Below, one piece after another: positions 1-8,233 of a stretch of DNA of 64,000 nucleotides (within the stretch, counting starts at the first letter, position 1; each line of letters opens with the position of its first letter). The translations under genes were made by a program, and so were the position numbers. Origin of the DNA: an uncultured Bacteroides sp. (GTDB taxonomy: Bacteria; Bacteroidota; Bacteroidia; Bacteroidales; Bacteroidaceae); contig CALULL010000003.1 in the NCBI GenBank assembly GCA_944321465.1, positions 62,001 through 126,000 of the forward strand. The letters are read 5' to 3'. Under the pieces are notes generated by a model that ran no database searches, was not told the DNA's origin, and saw nothing but the letters and a program-made list of their open reading frames with translations.

Positions 1-1712
1 TGAAGTACGTCATAGGCCTGTACGGCGGTCTGGCCGCTACGAGCATCATCTACTTCATGCTCATAAAGGGGCTGAAGGACAGTTCCTTTATGACCGCCGA
101 GGTGAATGACTGGATACACGCCCATACGTACATCATCGTCCCCGCACTCTTCGTGTTCTTCACGGTACTGATGCAGATACTTTACTGGTGCCGGGTGAAC
201 ATCTTCCGCGTTGTCGTCCTGATGGGCACCTTTGCCTTGGCTCTGGCTTTCGCGGGAAACGACCTGGTGAACTTCATCGGTGTGCCCCTGGCCGGCTATT
301 CGGCCTATACGGACTACATAGCCAACGGACAGGCCGCCGGACCCGACGGTTTCCTGATGACCTCCTTGCTCGACTCGGCCAAGACACCTTGGTACTTCCT
401 CATAGGCGCGGGCGCCGTCATGGTCTATGCCCTGTGGACTTCTAAGAAGGCGCATCACGTCATACAGACCGAAGTCTCCCTGGCCCGGCAGGACGAGGGA
501 GAGGAGAACTTCGGCAGTACGCCCATCGCGCGCAAGCTGGTGCGCTTCAGCCTCAACATGGCGAACGTCATCAACCGCCGCACGCCCGACAACGTGAAGC
601 AGTGGATAGAGTCGCGCTTCCGCAAGGACGAGGCCATACTGAACGACGGCGCGGCCTTCGACATGGTGCGTGCCTCCGTCAACCTGGTGTTGTCGGGCCT
701 GCTCATCGCCTTGGGTACATCGCTCAAGTTGCCACTGTCTACCACCTACGTCACCTTCATGGTTGCCATGGGTACTTCGCTGGCCGACCGTGCCTGGGGG
801 CGCGACTCGGCAGTGTACCGCATCACGGGCGTGCTCAGCGTCATCGCAGGCTGGTTCATCACGGCCGGTGCCGCCTTTGCCATCTGCTTCTTTGTGACAC
901 TCATTCTGCACTATGGCGGCTTCGTGGCTGTCATTGTTCTGACGGTTGTCGCTATCGCTTCGCTCATTCATAGCCAGATTGTCTTCAAGCGTAAGTCGCA
1001 ACAGAAGGAGCAGGCCGTCGACACCGTGAAGCAGATGCTGCGGGCAACCGACCAGAAGGAAGTCGTGGCGCTGCTGCGTCAGCACACGCGCGAGGAACTG
1101 AGCAAGGTGCTCGACTTCACACAGGACTGCTTCGAGCGCACCTCCACCTCCTTCCTGCACGAGAACCTGCGCGGCCTGCGGCGTTCGATGGGCTCCATCA
1201 AGTTCCACAAGCAGCTCATCCGGCAGATGAAGCGCACGGGTGCACTTGCCATGTCGAGGCTGGACAACAATTTTGTGCTGGAGAAAGGACTTTACTATTA
1301 CCAAGGGAACGACTTTGCCAGCGAGCTGGTCTACAGCCTCGGGCGGCTCTGCGAGCCCTGCCTGGAGCACATCGACAACAACTTCAAGCCTCTTGAAACA
1401 ATACAGAAGGGCGAATACGCTGACATCACACAGGGCATTACGACCTTCCTGAAGTCGTGCAATCAGCGTATGGCCGACAACAATTACGCAGACTTCGAGC
1501 AGGAGGTGCGCCGGGCCAACGAACTGACCAACGAGCTGTCGCGCCTGAAGCGTGAGGAACTGCAACGCATCCAGGGACAAAGCGGAAGCATCAAGGTCAG
1601 CATGGTCTACCTCACCATGTTGCAGGAGGCCCAGAACATTGTGACCTATTCGATTAATCTGATGAAGGTCAGCCGCAAGTTCCAGAGCGAAGCTCAGGAA
1701 CCGGGCGTCTGA
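1..1712 (+). CDS. PiT-family inorganic phosphate transporter, 5' end cut by window
   Basis: The reading frame is open from base 3 with no credible start (the first ATG, at 57, is internal), so the gene begins before the window; about 570 residues are visible. The first roughly 310 residues are strongly hydrophobic membrane segments. They include the PiT signature region LPLSTTYVTFMVAMGTSLAD, where the LS(T)T and MG(T)S residues are typical of the second PiT repeat. The last 230 or so residues are helical and charged, resembling the PhoU-like cytoplasmic tail fused to many Bacteroidetes PiT proteins. Family knowledge gives uptake of phosphate (or metal-phosphate) driven by a proton or sodium gradient; the substrate here is inferred. 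A strong terminator follows 43 bases after the stop, so this gene ends its transcription unit. Confidence 0.88.
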   Translation, partial: KYVIGLYGGLAATSIIYFMLIKGLKDSSFMTAEVNDWIHAHTYIIVPALFVFFTVLMQILYWCRVNIFRVVVLMGTFALALAFAGNDLVNFIGVPLAGYSAYTDYIANGQAAGPDGFLMTSLLDSAKTPWYFLIGAGAVMVYALWTSKKAHHVIQTEVSLARQDEGEENFGSTPIARKLVRFSLNMANVINRRTPDNVKQWIESRFRKDEAILNDGAAFDMVRASVNLVLSGLLIALGTSLKLPLSTTYVTFMVAMGTSLADRAWGRDSAVYRITGVLSVIAGWFITAGAAFAICFFVTLILHYGGFVAVIVLTVVAIASLIHSQIVFKRKSQQKEQAVDTVKQMLRATDQKEVVALLRQHTREELSKVLDFTQDCFERTSTSFLHENLRGLRRSMGSIKFHKQLIRQMKRTGALAMSRLDNNFVLEKGLYYYQGNDFASELVYSLGRLCEPCLEHIDNNFKPLETIQKGEYADITQGITTFLKSCNQRMADNNYADFEQEVRRANELTNELSRLKREELQRIQGQSGSIKVSMVYLTMLQEAQNIVTYSINLMKVSRKFQSEAQEPGV

Positions 1713-1754
1713 ACACTTCCCACGCTGTATAGCGCGTGGCGCAGGACAACCCGG

Positions 1755-1803
1755 GACAACCGGCGGGCACGTACCAGCGTGTCCCCCGGTTGTCTTCTTT
1801 TTG
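1755..1803 (+). terminator. Rho-independent terminator after the PiT gene
   Basis: A stem begins GACAACCGG (1755) and closes with CCGGTTGTC (ending 1794). It has an inner cgggcac / gtgtccc pairing and is followed by TTCTTTTTT. It lies just downstream of the transporter stop. Confidence 0.8.
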
Positions 1804-1871
1804 CGATACCCCTTTGCCGCCCGTCTCCTCCGGCTCGGAAGCATTCTTCGTGCGAGTCCGGGATGAACCGG

Positions 1872-2013
1872 GCTTATTCCTATATAGTGACAGGTACCTT
1901 AGTCTTAGTAATGACTGGCACCTTAGTAAGCATAGCTACTAGTATCTTGGTAAGCATAACTACTAATACCCTAGTTAGCATAGCTACTAGTACCCTAGGT
2001 GAATGAATGTTAA
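1872..2013. repeat. 24-base tandem repeat array, six units
   Basis: Units start at 1872, 1896, 1920, 1944, 1968 and 1992, exactly 24 bases apart. The middle units share a core like accttagtaagcatagct followed by actagt. The first and last units are degenerate, and the array ends in gaatgaATGTTAA. Because 24 is a multiple of three, a reading frame at 1779-2006 runs through it and yields an eight-residue periodic peptide (TGTLVSIA, TSILVSIT, TNTLVSIA). That frame has no recognisable homologue and I treat it as a by-product. The array lies between converging genes (PiT and rnfA). Apart from it and the two terminators, 1713-2147 holds nothing recognised. Confidence 0.85.
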
Positions 2014-2033
2014 AGGCCCGTTTCCTGCGGACA

Positions 2034-2083
2034 CGAAAAAGACGCTGGCCCCGGGAAGCTGCGGAGGCTTCCCGAGGCCAGCG
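2034..2083 (-). terminator. Terminator of the rnf operon
   Basis: A stem CGCTGGCC ... GGCCAGCG (2043-2083) has an inner gggaagc / gcttccc pairing. Read on the minus strand it is followed by a CTTTTTC run (2035-2041). It sits 65 bases beyond the rnfA stop. Confidence 0.8.
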
Positions 2084-2147
2084 AAGGTATAGCGGGGGAG
2101 AGGCATCGGACCGTCGGAGGACGGGACAACGCCGTCTTAAACGGCAC

Positions 2148-2729
2148 TCAGGCCAGCTTGACTACCCCGGAAAATCCCATGAAGGCCATTGCCAACAGTC
2201 CGGCGGTGATGAGCGTGATGGGGGTGCCTTGCATACCCTTGGGGATGGACACCAGACTGAGCTGTTCGCGTATGCCCGCAAAGATTGTCAGCGCAAGGCC
2301 GAAGCCAAGGGCTGTGGAGAAGGCATAGACGACACCCGTCAGCAGGTCGTATTGCTTCTGGATGACAAGAATGGCAACGCCCAGCACGCAGCAGTTGGTG
2401 GTGATCAGGGGAAGGAACACGCCCAACGCCTGGTAGAGGGCGGGGGAGACCTTCTTGAGAATGATTTCCACCATCTGTACCAATGCCGCTATGACGAGGA
2501 TGAAGGTGATGGTCTGCAAGTAGCCCAGGCCGAGGGCATCGAGCACGTACTTCTGTATGAGGAAGGTCACCAGCGTGGACAGCGTAAGCACGAAGGCCAC
2601 GGCTGCCGCCATGCCCAGGGCCGTGTCGACCTTCTTGGATACGCCCAGGAAAGGGCATATGCCTAAGAACTGGGACAGCACGATGTTGTTGACAAAGATT
2701 GCCGAGATGAATATCAGTAAGTATTCCAT
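2148..2729 (-). CDS. rnfA: Rnf electron transport complex subunit RnfA
   Basis: This 193-residue integral membrane protein has about six hydrophobic segments and the RnfA/NqrE opening MEYLLIFISAIFVNNIVLSQ. The conserved motifs FLGICPFLGVS and TNCCVLGVA supply the membrane cysteines that, in the family, hold an iron-sulphur centre between RnfA and RnfE. It is the last gene of the rseC-rnfBCDGEA operon, 27 bases after rnfE. The complex couples electron flow between reduced ferredoxin and NAD to ion transport across the inner membrane. Length is normal for the family. Confidence 0.95.
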   Translation of the reverse strand: MEYLLIFISAIFVNNIVLSQFLGICPFLGVSKKVDTALGMAAAVAFVLTLSTLVTFLIQKYVLDALGLGYLQTITFILVIAALVQMVEIILKKVSPALYQALGVFLPLITTNCCVLGVAILVIQKQYDLLTGVVYAFSTALGFGLALTIFAGIREQLSLVSIPKGMQGTPITLITAGLLAMAFMGFSGVVKLA

Positions 2730-2756
2730 ACTTGTTGCTTGTTTTTAGTTATGAGG

Positions 2757-3341
2757 TCAAGACTTTTTCAACTTGTTCACGATGGCTATCAGGTAGCCCA
2801 GGGCGATGAAGGCTCCCGGGGCGAGCACGAAGGCCAGCATGCCGTAGTCCTCGGGGAAGAGCGAGAGGCCAAAGACCTTGCCTGTGCCCAGCAGTTCGCG
2901 TACGGCGCCCAAGGTGGTGAGACCCAATGTGAAGCCCAGTCCCATGCCGATACCGTCGAACATAGAGGCCACGGGGCCATTCTTGGCGGCGAAGGCTTCG
3001 GCGCGTCCCAGCAGGATGCAGTTCACCACGATGAGCGGGATGAAAAGGCCCAAGGTGGCGTAGAGCGCAGGGACGTAGGCTTGCATAATCATCTGTAGCA
3101 GTGTTACGAACGAGGCTATGACGACCACGAAGGCTGGTATGCGCACCATGTCGGGGATGATGTTCTTGATGGCCGAAATCACGACGTTGGAACAGATGAG
3201 TACGAAGGCTGTCGCCAGACCCATGCCCATGCCGTTCAGTGCCGAGGAGGTGGTTCCCAGGGTGGGACACATTCCGAGCAGGAGCACAAACGTGGGGTTC
3301 TCCTTGATGATACCGTTCATCAGTACTTTAAAGTTGTTCAT
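2757..3341 (-). CDS. rnfE: Rnf electron transport complex subunit RnfE
   Basis: The protein has 194 residues and is paralogous to RnfA, with opposite membrane topology in the family. The sequence shows NPTFVLLLGMCPTLGTTSS near the N terminus and IVVNCILLGRAEAFA in the middle, again with the two conserved membrane cysteines. Six hydrophobic helices are apparent. The gene is 17 bases downstream of rnfG and 27 upstream of rnfA, so it is co-transcribed. NqrD of the related sodium pump is the nearest alternative. The RnfB and RnfC iron-sulphur subunits upstream settle the assignment to Rnf. Confidence 0.94.
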   Translation of the reverse strand: MNNFKVLMNGIIKENPTFVLLLGMCPTLGTTSSALNGMGMGLATAFVLICSNVVISAIKNIIPDMVRIPAFVVVIASFVTLLQMIMQAYVPALYATLGLFIPLIVVNCILLGRAEAFAAKNGPVASMFDGIGMGLGFTLGLTTLGAVRELLGTGKVFGLSLFPEDYGMLAFVLAPGAFIALGYLIAIVNKLKKS

Positions 3342-3358
3342 ATTCTTCCACTCCTTTC

Positions 3359-4021
3359 TTAGTTAGCGTTAATGACGTTGTTGGCCTGGGTCTGTCCGTC
3401 TGCTGCGGGCTTGTCCGCCTGCCGGGAGGCACCGGTGGCGGCATCGGTCTGCTCTTGTCCGGCGTAGGCGGCATAGGCTGCGTTGACGGCGTTGAGGAAG
3501 GCACGCGAGGTGATGGTCGATGCCGTGATGGCATCTATCTGCCCGCCGTCCTTGCTCACGGCCAGGGGGGTGGCACCGGGGTTCATGCCCGTGATGTCTC
3601 CCTTGCCTCCGCTCCTGAACCAGTCGGCAGCTTTCGAGCCTAAACCGGGGGTCTCGGAGTGGGAGAGGAGCGAATAGTCGGTAATGTTCCCTTGGGCATC
3701 AAAGCCCACAAGTATCACCAAGTCTCCCCCAAACCCCATTGCAGAAGCCTCGACCGCCGCTCCGATGAACTGTCCGTCCTTGTTGGCTGGATAGACGGTG
3801 TAGTCTATGCCGTTGACGGTTTGTGTCTTCTTGTCGGCTATCGGGTCGTTGTCAAATCCTGGTATGACGGCACTGACGGCATCGCTCAGTGCTTTGGCAT
3901 TGGCCTGCTCGATGGGGCCTTTGGTCAGTTCGTTCACGTAGGCCAGCAGGGCAACTGAGATGGCCGTCACGCCGGTAAGCACCAGCAGCATGTTCTTCAA
4001 AGACGATTCTAACTTTTTCAT
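3359..4021 (-). CDS. rnfG: Rnf complex FMN-binding subunit RnfG
   Basis: The protein has 220 residues: one N-terminal membrane helix (about residues 10-30), then a periplasmic FMN-binding domain. The family carries FMN covalently bound to a threonine, placed there by ApbE. The matching stretch is DAITASTITS (about residues 162-171). The acceptor threonine is present, but the usual S/T-G-A-T core reads T-A-S-T. The C-terminal 30 residues are low-complexity (rich in A, Q, D, T) and probably disordered. The start overlaps the rnfD stop by four bases (ATGA), which implies translational coupling. An apbE gene is present at 49874-50908. Confidence 0.92.
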   Translation of the reverse strand: MKKLESSLKNMLLVLTGVTAISVALLAYVNELTKGPIEQANAKALSDAVSAVIPGFDNDPIADKKTQTVNGIDYTVYPANKDGQFIGAAVEASAMGFGGDLVILVGFDAQGNITDYSLLSHSETPGLGSKAADWFRSGGKGDITGMNPGATPLAVSKDGGQIDAITASTITSRAFLNAVNAAYAAYAGQEQTDAATGASRQADKPAADGQTQANNVINAN

Positions 4022-5013
4022 TTCTTCTTCCTTGCTACCTCCCCGAAGCGTTTAGGTTTGACATAAGCGTTGATTAGCGGCGTAAAGGCGTTCATTATCA
4101 GAATGGCAAACGACATGCCTTCGGGATAGGCACCGAAGAGTCGGATGACGACCGTCAGTACCCCGATGCACACGCCGTAGATGAGCATTCCCTTGTGTGT
4201 CATGGGGGATGTCACGTAGTCCGTGGCCATGAACGCTGCGCCGAGCATCAGTCCCCCGGTGAACAGGTGAGTCAGGCCGTCGGCATATTTGGCAGGGTCG
4301 ACCCAGTGCATGATGGAGGCGAACACAAAGACGGTGGCCAGTATGGACACGGGGATGTGCCACGTGATGATGCGCTTCCACAACATGTAGCCTAAGCCCA
4401 ACAGCAAGGCTATGGCACTTATCTCGCCGATGCAGCCGGGGTTGTTGCCCACGAGCATGTCCATTGCGCTGGGCAGTTGGTCTATCGAGAAGCCCGGGGC
4501 ATTGTTTATCACTCCCTTCATAATGGCCAGCGGGGTAGCGGTAGTGACTGCGTCGGTATAGGCCGTGAGTTGTCCCACCGCAGGCCAGCTCGTCATCTGG
4601 ACGGGGAAAGAGAGGAGCAGGAACACACGTCCGGCCAAAGCCGGATTGAAGGGGTTGCACCCCAAACCGCCAAAAGACATCTTGACAACGCCTATGGCAA
4701 ACAAGGCTCCTATCAGGATAATCCAAACGGGTATGTTGGAGGGCAGGTTGAATGCCAGTAAGACTCCTGTCAGGATGGCCGAGCCATCGGTAATGGAGGT
4801 CGTGGTGCGTTTCAGCAGGTATTTGCCTATAATCCATTCAAAGGACACACAGGCTGCCACCGACACAGCCGTCACAATCAACGCCCCCAGTCCGAAGAAA
4901 TACAGCGACACGAGAAATGCAGGTATCAGTGCGACGAGCACCCCGTACATATTCTTCTTCACGCTATCTCCGCCATGGACATGGGGCGACAGAGATACAA
5001 TCAGTTTATCCAT
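4018..5013 (-). CDS. rnfD: Rnf electron transport complex subunit RnfD
   Basis: This 331-residue polytopic membrane protein opens with SPHVHGGDSVKKNMYGV, typical of RnfD. The conserved GGLGCNPFNPALAGRVFLL lies in the middle. DAVTTATPLA (about residues 153-162) is the expected FMN-threonine attachment motif. The C-terminal half keeps GAAFMATDYVTSPMT and PEGMSFAILIMN, also family hallmarks. It overlaps rnfG by four bases and follows rnfC by nine. In the family RnfD carries covalent FMN and forms part of the ion channel. Confidence 0.95.
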   Translation of the reverse strand: MDKLIVSLSPHVHGGDSVKKNMYGVLVALIPAFLVSLYFFGLGALIVTAVSVAACVSFEWIIGKYLLKRTTTSITDGSAILTGVLLAFNLPSNIPVWIILIGALFAIGVVKMSFGGLGCNPFNPALAGRVFLLLSFPVQMTSWPAVGQLTAYTDAVTTATPLAIMKGVINNAPGFSIDQLPSAMDMLVGNNPGCIGEISAIALLLGLGYMLWKRIITWHIPVSILATVFVFASIMHWVDPAKYADGLTHLFTGGLMLGAAFMATDYVTSPMTHKGMLIYGVCIGVLTVVIRLFGAYPEGMSFAILIMNAFTPLINAYVKPKRFGEVARKKK

Positions 5014-5022
5014 ACTCTTATT

Positions 5023-6360
5023 CTATTTTTTAGCTTGACGGGCACGTATCATTCCTCCCACCTTGTTCTTGCCCATGCGGATGAAGTCCAGCAGCGGACG
5101 ATTGGAGGGACAGGTGAATTGGCACGAGCCGCATTCGATGCACGACATGATATCTTCTTTCTCTACTTTCTCAAAGTCTCCGTGAGCCGAGACCGTAGCC
5201 AGCAAGTAAGGCTCAAGCCCCATGGGGCAGACGGCCACGCACTTGGCGCAACGTATGCACGGTTGTACCGTGCCACGCCGGGCTTCCCGGGCATCTACGA
5301 CAACGATGCCCGACGTGCCCTTCACTACAGGCACATCGGTATTGGCCAACGCCTTGCCCATCATGGGGCCTCCGCTGATGATTTTGCCGGTATCCTGGGG
5401 CAGACCGCCGCATGCCTCAATCAGCAGCCCGACAGGAGTACCTATGCGGACCAGCAGGTTGGAGGGTTTAGGCAGAGACTTCCCGGTCACGGTCACGACA
5501 CGTTCGAACAAGGGCTTGTTCTTCTGGACAGCCTGATACACGGCAAAAGTCGTCCCCACGTTCTGCACCACCGCACCCGTCGTTATGGGCAAGGCCCCGG
5601 CTGCTACTTGCCGCCTGATGATGGCGTCAATCAGCTGCTTCTCGCCGCCCTGCGGATACTTCACCTGCAAGGGGACCACCTCGATGCCTGCGTAGCCTGC
5701 GGCCACCCTTGTCATCAGCTGTATGGCATCGGGTTTGTTGTTCTCAATGCCAATGTAAGCCTTGTTCACCTTGACGGCCTTCATCAGGATGGTAATGCCG
5801 ACCATAATCTCTTCGGCGTGTTCCAACATGAGCTGGTGGTCTGCCGTAAGATACGGCTCGCACTCTACGGCATTGATGATGACGCACTCGGCCTTTGCGG
5901 TAGGAGGGGGACACAGCTTCACTTGCGTAGGGAAGCAGGCCCCGCCCAAGCCGACGATGCCTGCATCAAGGATTTTCTTCACGATTTCGTCGCAGGACAG
6001 TTCGCAGTCCCTTACCACGGTATCCGTGCGGTCGATGCTGTCTTCCCACTCATCGCCCTCGACGTCAATGAATACGGCCGGTTTGGCATAGCCGCTCGCG
6101 TCGATTATGCTATCGATTTTCGCCACCTTGCCACTGACCGATGAATGAATTGCAGCAGAGACAAAGCCTCCGGGTTCGGCAATCTTCGTGCCCACTTTCA
6201 CCCTATCGCCTTTTGCAACAAGCGGTTTGGCCGGAACGCCAATGTGCTGTCCCAGCAGGATGACTGCTTTTGCTGGGATTGCAGCTTGCTGAATGGGCTG
6301 ATGTGCTGAGAGTTTGTCTTCGTGGGGATGTACCCCACCGATTGAAAAGGTCTTCAACAT
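5023..6360 (-). CDS. rnfC: Rnf electron transport complex subunit RnfC
   Basis: This 445-residue soluble, membrane-associated subunit carries NADH and FMN sites plus iron-sulphur clusters. The N terminus has the biotinyl-lipoyl-like fold with GGVHPHEDKLSA and GDRVKVGTKIAE. The nucleotide-binding part shows GLGGACFPTQVKL. Two C-terminal 4Fe-4S motifs are CIRCAKCVAVCPMGLEP and CIECGSCQFTCPSNRP. Length is near the shorter, non-enterobacterial RnfC type, which lacks the long alanine-rich tail seen in Escherichia coli. It follows rnfB by ten bases. Confidence 0.95.
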   Translation of the reverse strand: MLKTFSIGGVHPHEDKLSAHQPIQQAAIPAKAVILLGQHIGVPAKPLVAKGDRVKVGTKIAEPGGFVSAAIHSSVSGKVAKIDSIIDASGYAKPAVFIDVEGDEWEDSIDRTDTVVRDCELSCDEIVKKILDAGIVGLGGACFPTQVKLCPPPTAKAECVIINAVECEPYLTADHQLMLEHAEEIMVGITILMKAVKVNKAYIGIENNKPDAIQLMTRVAAGYAGIEVVPLQVKYPQGGEKQLIDAIIRRQVAAGALPITTGAVVQNVGTTFAVYQAVQKNKPLFERVVTVTGKSLPKPSNLLVRIGTPVGLLIEACGGLPQDTGKIISGGPMMGKALANTDVPVVKGTSGIVVVDAREARRGTVQPCIRCAKCVAVCPMGLEPYLLATVSAHGDFEKVEKEDIMSCIECGSCQFTCPSNRPLLDFIRMGKNKVGGMIRARQAKK

Positions 6361-6370
6361 ATCTGTATCT

Positions 6371-7249
6371 TTAGTTGTTTTCTCTTACTACTTCTTGAGA
6401 GGTTGGTGCGGCATCCTCAACCTTGGGCTTGCGGGGAGGAAAGTTGAGAGCGATAATGGCATTTTGAGGACATGCCTCCTCGCACTTGCGGCACGATTTG
6501 CACTTGTGGTAGTCGATGTACGCCAGGTTGTTCTCCAAAGCAATCGCCTCGAAGGGACACACCTTGACGCACTTGCCACACCCGATGCAGGCCGTGAGAC
6601 ATGCCTTGCGTGCGACGGCCCCTTTCTCTTTGTTGACACACCGCACGTAGACCCGCCTCGACTGTTTCCCCTTGGGACGCAGCTCAATGATGTTCTTGGG
6701 GCAAGCCTTGGCGCAGGCTCCGCAGGCCGTGCATTTCTCTTCGTCCACTTCGGGAAGCCCCGTTTGAGGGTCGATGTGGATGGCATCGAACTTGCAGGCG
6801 GCCACGCAGTCTCCAGCCCCGAGACAGCCGAAGCTGCACCCTGTCTCGCCACCATACAGCGAGGCAATGACGGAGCAATTGCGGGTACCGTCATACTGGT
6901 TGATGCGCGGACGGTTGGAGCACGTTCCGTTGCAGCGTACCACGGCCACCAAGGCTTCGGCCTGTGCCGCTTCCACTCCCAGTATTCCGGCTACCTTGGC
7001 CATCACCTTCTCTCCGCCTACGGGGCAGAACTTACCCTCCAGCGAACCGGCCTTTACGCAAGCCTCGGCGAAACCGTTGCAGCCGGGGAAACCACATCCG
7101 CCACAGTTGGCCTGTGGCAGCACTTCGGCCACTTGCCCTATGCGCGGATCTTCGTACACAGCGAATTTCTTGGAAGCAACGTACAGGATTGCAGCCGACA
7201 CCAGCGCAATCACTCCCAACGAAATCACAGCAATCAGAATTACATTCAT
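6371..7249 (-). CDS. rnfB: Rnf complex ferredoxin-type subunit RnfB
   Basis: The protein has 292 residues, with an N-terminal membrane anchor (about residues 3-26). The four-cysteine signature ANCGGCGFPGCNGFAEAC follows, with its last ligand in KFCPVGG. Further 4Fe-4S motifs in the second half include CTACGACAKACP, CIGCGKCVKVCPF and CKSCRKCEEACPQ. RnfB is the entry point for electrons from ferredoxin. It is the second gene of the operon, 49 bases after the RseC-like gene. Confidence 0.95.
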   Translation of the reverse strand: MNVILIAVISLGVIALVSAAILYVASKKFAVYEDPRIGQVAEVLPQANCGGCGFPGCNGFAEACVKAGSLEGKFCPVGGEKVMAKVAGILGVEAAQAEALVAVVRCNGTCSNRPRINQYDGTRNCSVIASLYGGETGCSFGCLGAGDCVAACKFDAIHIDPQTGLPEVDEEKCTACGACAKACPKNIIELRPKGKQSRRVYVRCVNKEKGAVARKACLTACIGCGKCVKVCPFEAIALENNLAYIDYHKCKSCRKCEEACPQNAIIALNFPPRKPKVEDAAPTSQEVVRENN

Positions 7250-7298
7250 AGTCAGTCTTATGTTTTGGTATTATTCAATCTTATTGTCAAGGCAGACA

Positions 7299-7718
7299 TC
7301 AACGCATGGGCTGTATGAAGAAAGACAGTTCCCGCTTCAGCCTCTCCCGGCAGAACCATAGCACCACAAAGTATGCCGCCACGCAGGCAAACGCGCAGAG
7401 CACTGCGGCAAGTTCGTCGCCCCACACCCGCATCCCGGCAAACAACGCCGCGAGCAACAGCGCCAGCGGAAGGACAAAGGCCAACACGATGGCCCGTCGC
7501 TTCATGGAGACGCGCCCCACGACCCACACCGGCTCTCCCGGCCGATAACAGTCCGGCTGCTCCCCGACCACATCGATGATTTTCTCTTTGCTATCCGTAG
7601 ACAGGCAATGGCTCCGCACGCTGCACGAGGCACAAGCCGAGGTCTGCACGATTTTTACCTGTACGTGCGAGCCGTCCACCTTTTCCACGACACCTCTATG
7701 TTTGATCAAGTAATCCAT
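7299..7718 (-). CDS. rseC: RseC/MucC-type membrane protein at head of rnf operon
   Basis: The protein has 139 residues. The N-terminal half is soluble and holds the cysteine cluster CASCSVRSHC (about residues 29-38), characteristic of the RseC/MucC family. Two hydrophobic helices (about residues 78-98 and 102-122) follow. In proteobacteria RseC modulates sigma-E and the SoxR-reducing Rsx complex, an Rnf homologue. At the head of an rnf operon it is a common Bacteroidetes arrangement, probably linked to Rnf assembly or redox sensing. A promoter box lies 32 bases before the ATG. Confidence 0.85.
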   Translation of the reverse strand: MDYLIKHRGVVEKVDGSHVQVKIVQTSACASCSVRSHCLSTDSKEKIIDVVGEQPDCYRPGEPVWVVGRVSMKRRAIVLAFVLPLALLLAALFAGMRVWGDELAAVLCAFACVAAYFVVLWFCRERLKRELSFFIQPMR

Positions 7719-7749
7719 CTATAAAGATTGTCAAGCATATAAACGGGGA

Positions 7750-7757
7750 CAAAATTA
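7750..7757 (-). promoter_or_regulatory. Bacteroidetes -7 box for the rnf operon
   Basis: On the minus strand this reads TAATTTTG, matching the TAnnTTTG consensus, 32 bases upstream of the rseC ATG. No clear -33 TTTG partner was seen. Confidence 0.55.
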
Positions 7758-7930
7758 CACATAATTTGTAAACTTCCGGGCTTCCCAAAGAGCTTTTTCT
7801 GTTTGGTGGGAGTTCAGTGCGATGTGTGTAGAGTCCTGCCTGCCCTGCTTTGTGTTTGCTGTTGCGTGCCTTTATCGTGGAGGTATATGAGGGACTTGTA
7901 CAGACGTTTGATATACAATTTCTTGCCTTT

Positions 7931-7967
7931 ACCCCAAGTCGGTGGCCTAATGACCGATTTGGGTTTA
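7931..7967. repeat. Short derivative of the 200-base inverted-repeat element
   Basis: ACCCCAAGTCGGT is followed after a few bases by TAATGACCGATTTGGGTTTA. These are the two termini of the element seen in full at 25443, 38138, 54758 and 61855, but with the interior missing. They can fold into a hairpin. Directly downstream begins a 22-base array. Between rseC and carB (7719-8233) I see only this, the array and a terminator. Confidence 0.7.
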
Positions 7968-7978
7968 CTTTTGCCCAG

Positions 7979-8132
7979 GAAGGTCGGTTGACGAATATAC
8001 CGGAGGTATGTCCACGGACTGCGCAAAGGTTTCCCCGCCTGCAGGCACACCTATCCTTGCTTCCGGGCACAGGTGTTGCCGCCGGGTGGCGGACCTGTGC
8101 CCGAAGTGGGGCATCCTGTGAGGTAGGTGACA
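7979..8132. repeat. 22-base tandem repeat array, up to seven units
   Basis: Units start at 7979, 8001, 8023, 8045, 8067, 8089 and 8111. The last four are clearest: gcacacctatccttgc, gcacaggtgttgccgc, gcggacctgtgcccg and gcatcctgtgaggtag. The others are degenerate but keep AGGT in register. Each unit carries a short dyad (AGGT ... CC or its complement). Confidence 0.75.
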
Positions 8133-8143
8133 GCATTCGGCGG

Positions 8144-8192
8144 AGAAAAAGAAAAGCCTCCTGCCGTCTCGGCGGGAGATGGCGGGAGGCTT
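8144..8192 (-). terminator. Terminator after carB
   Basis: The stem AAGCCTCCTGCC / GGCGGGAGGCTT (8154-8192) has one mismatch. On the minus strand it is followed by CTTTTCTTTTTC (8144-8155). It lies 42 bases beyond the carB stop. Confidence 0.8.
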
Positions 8193-8233
8193 GCGCATTG
8201 GTTCTGGTCAGAGCTATGTGCCTGGACTGCGAT

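Noticed and set aside
1779-2006. Small protein gene across the 24-base array
   Set aside because: It follows a strong terminator, has no promoter box, and its periodicity comes directly from the DNA repeat; kept only as a finding.
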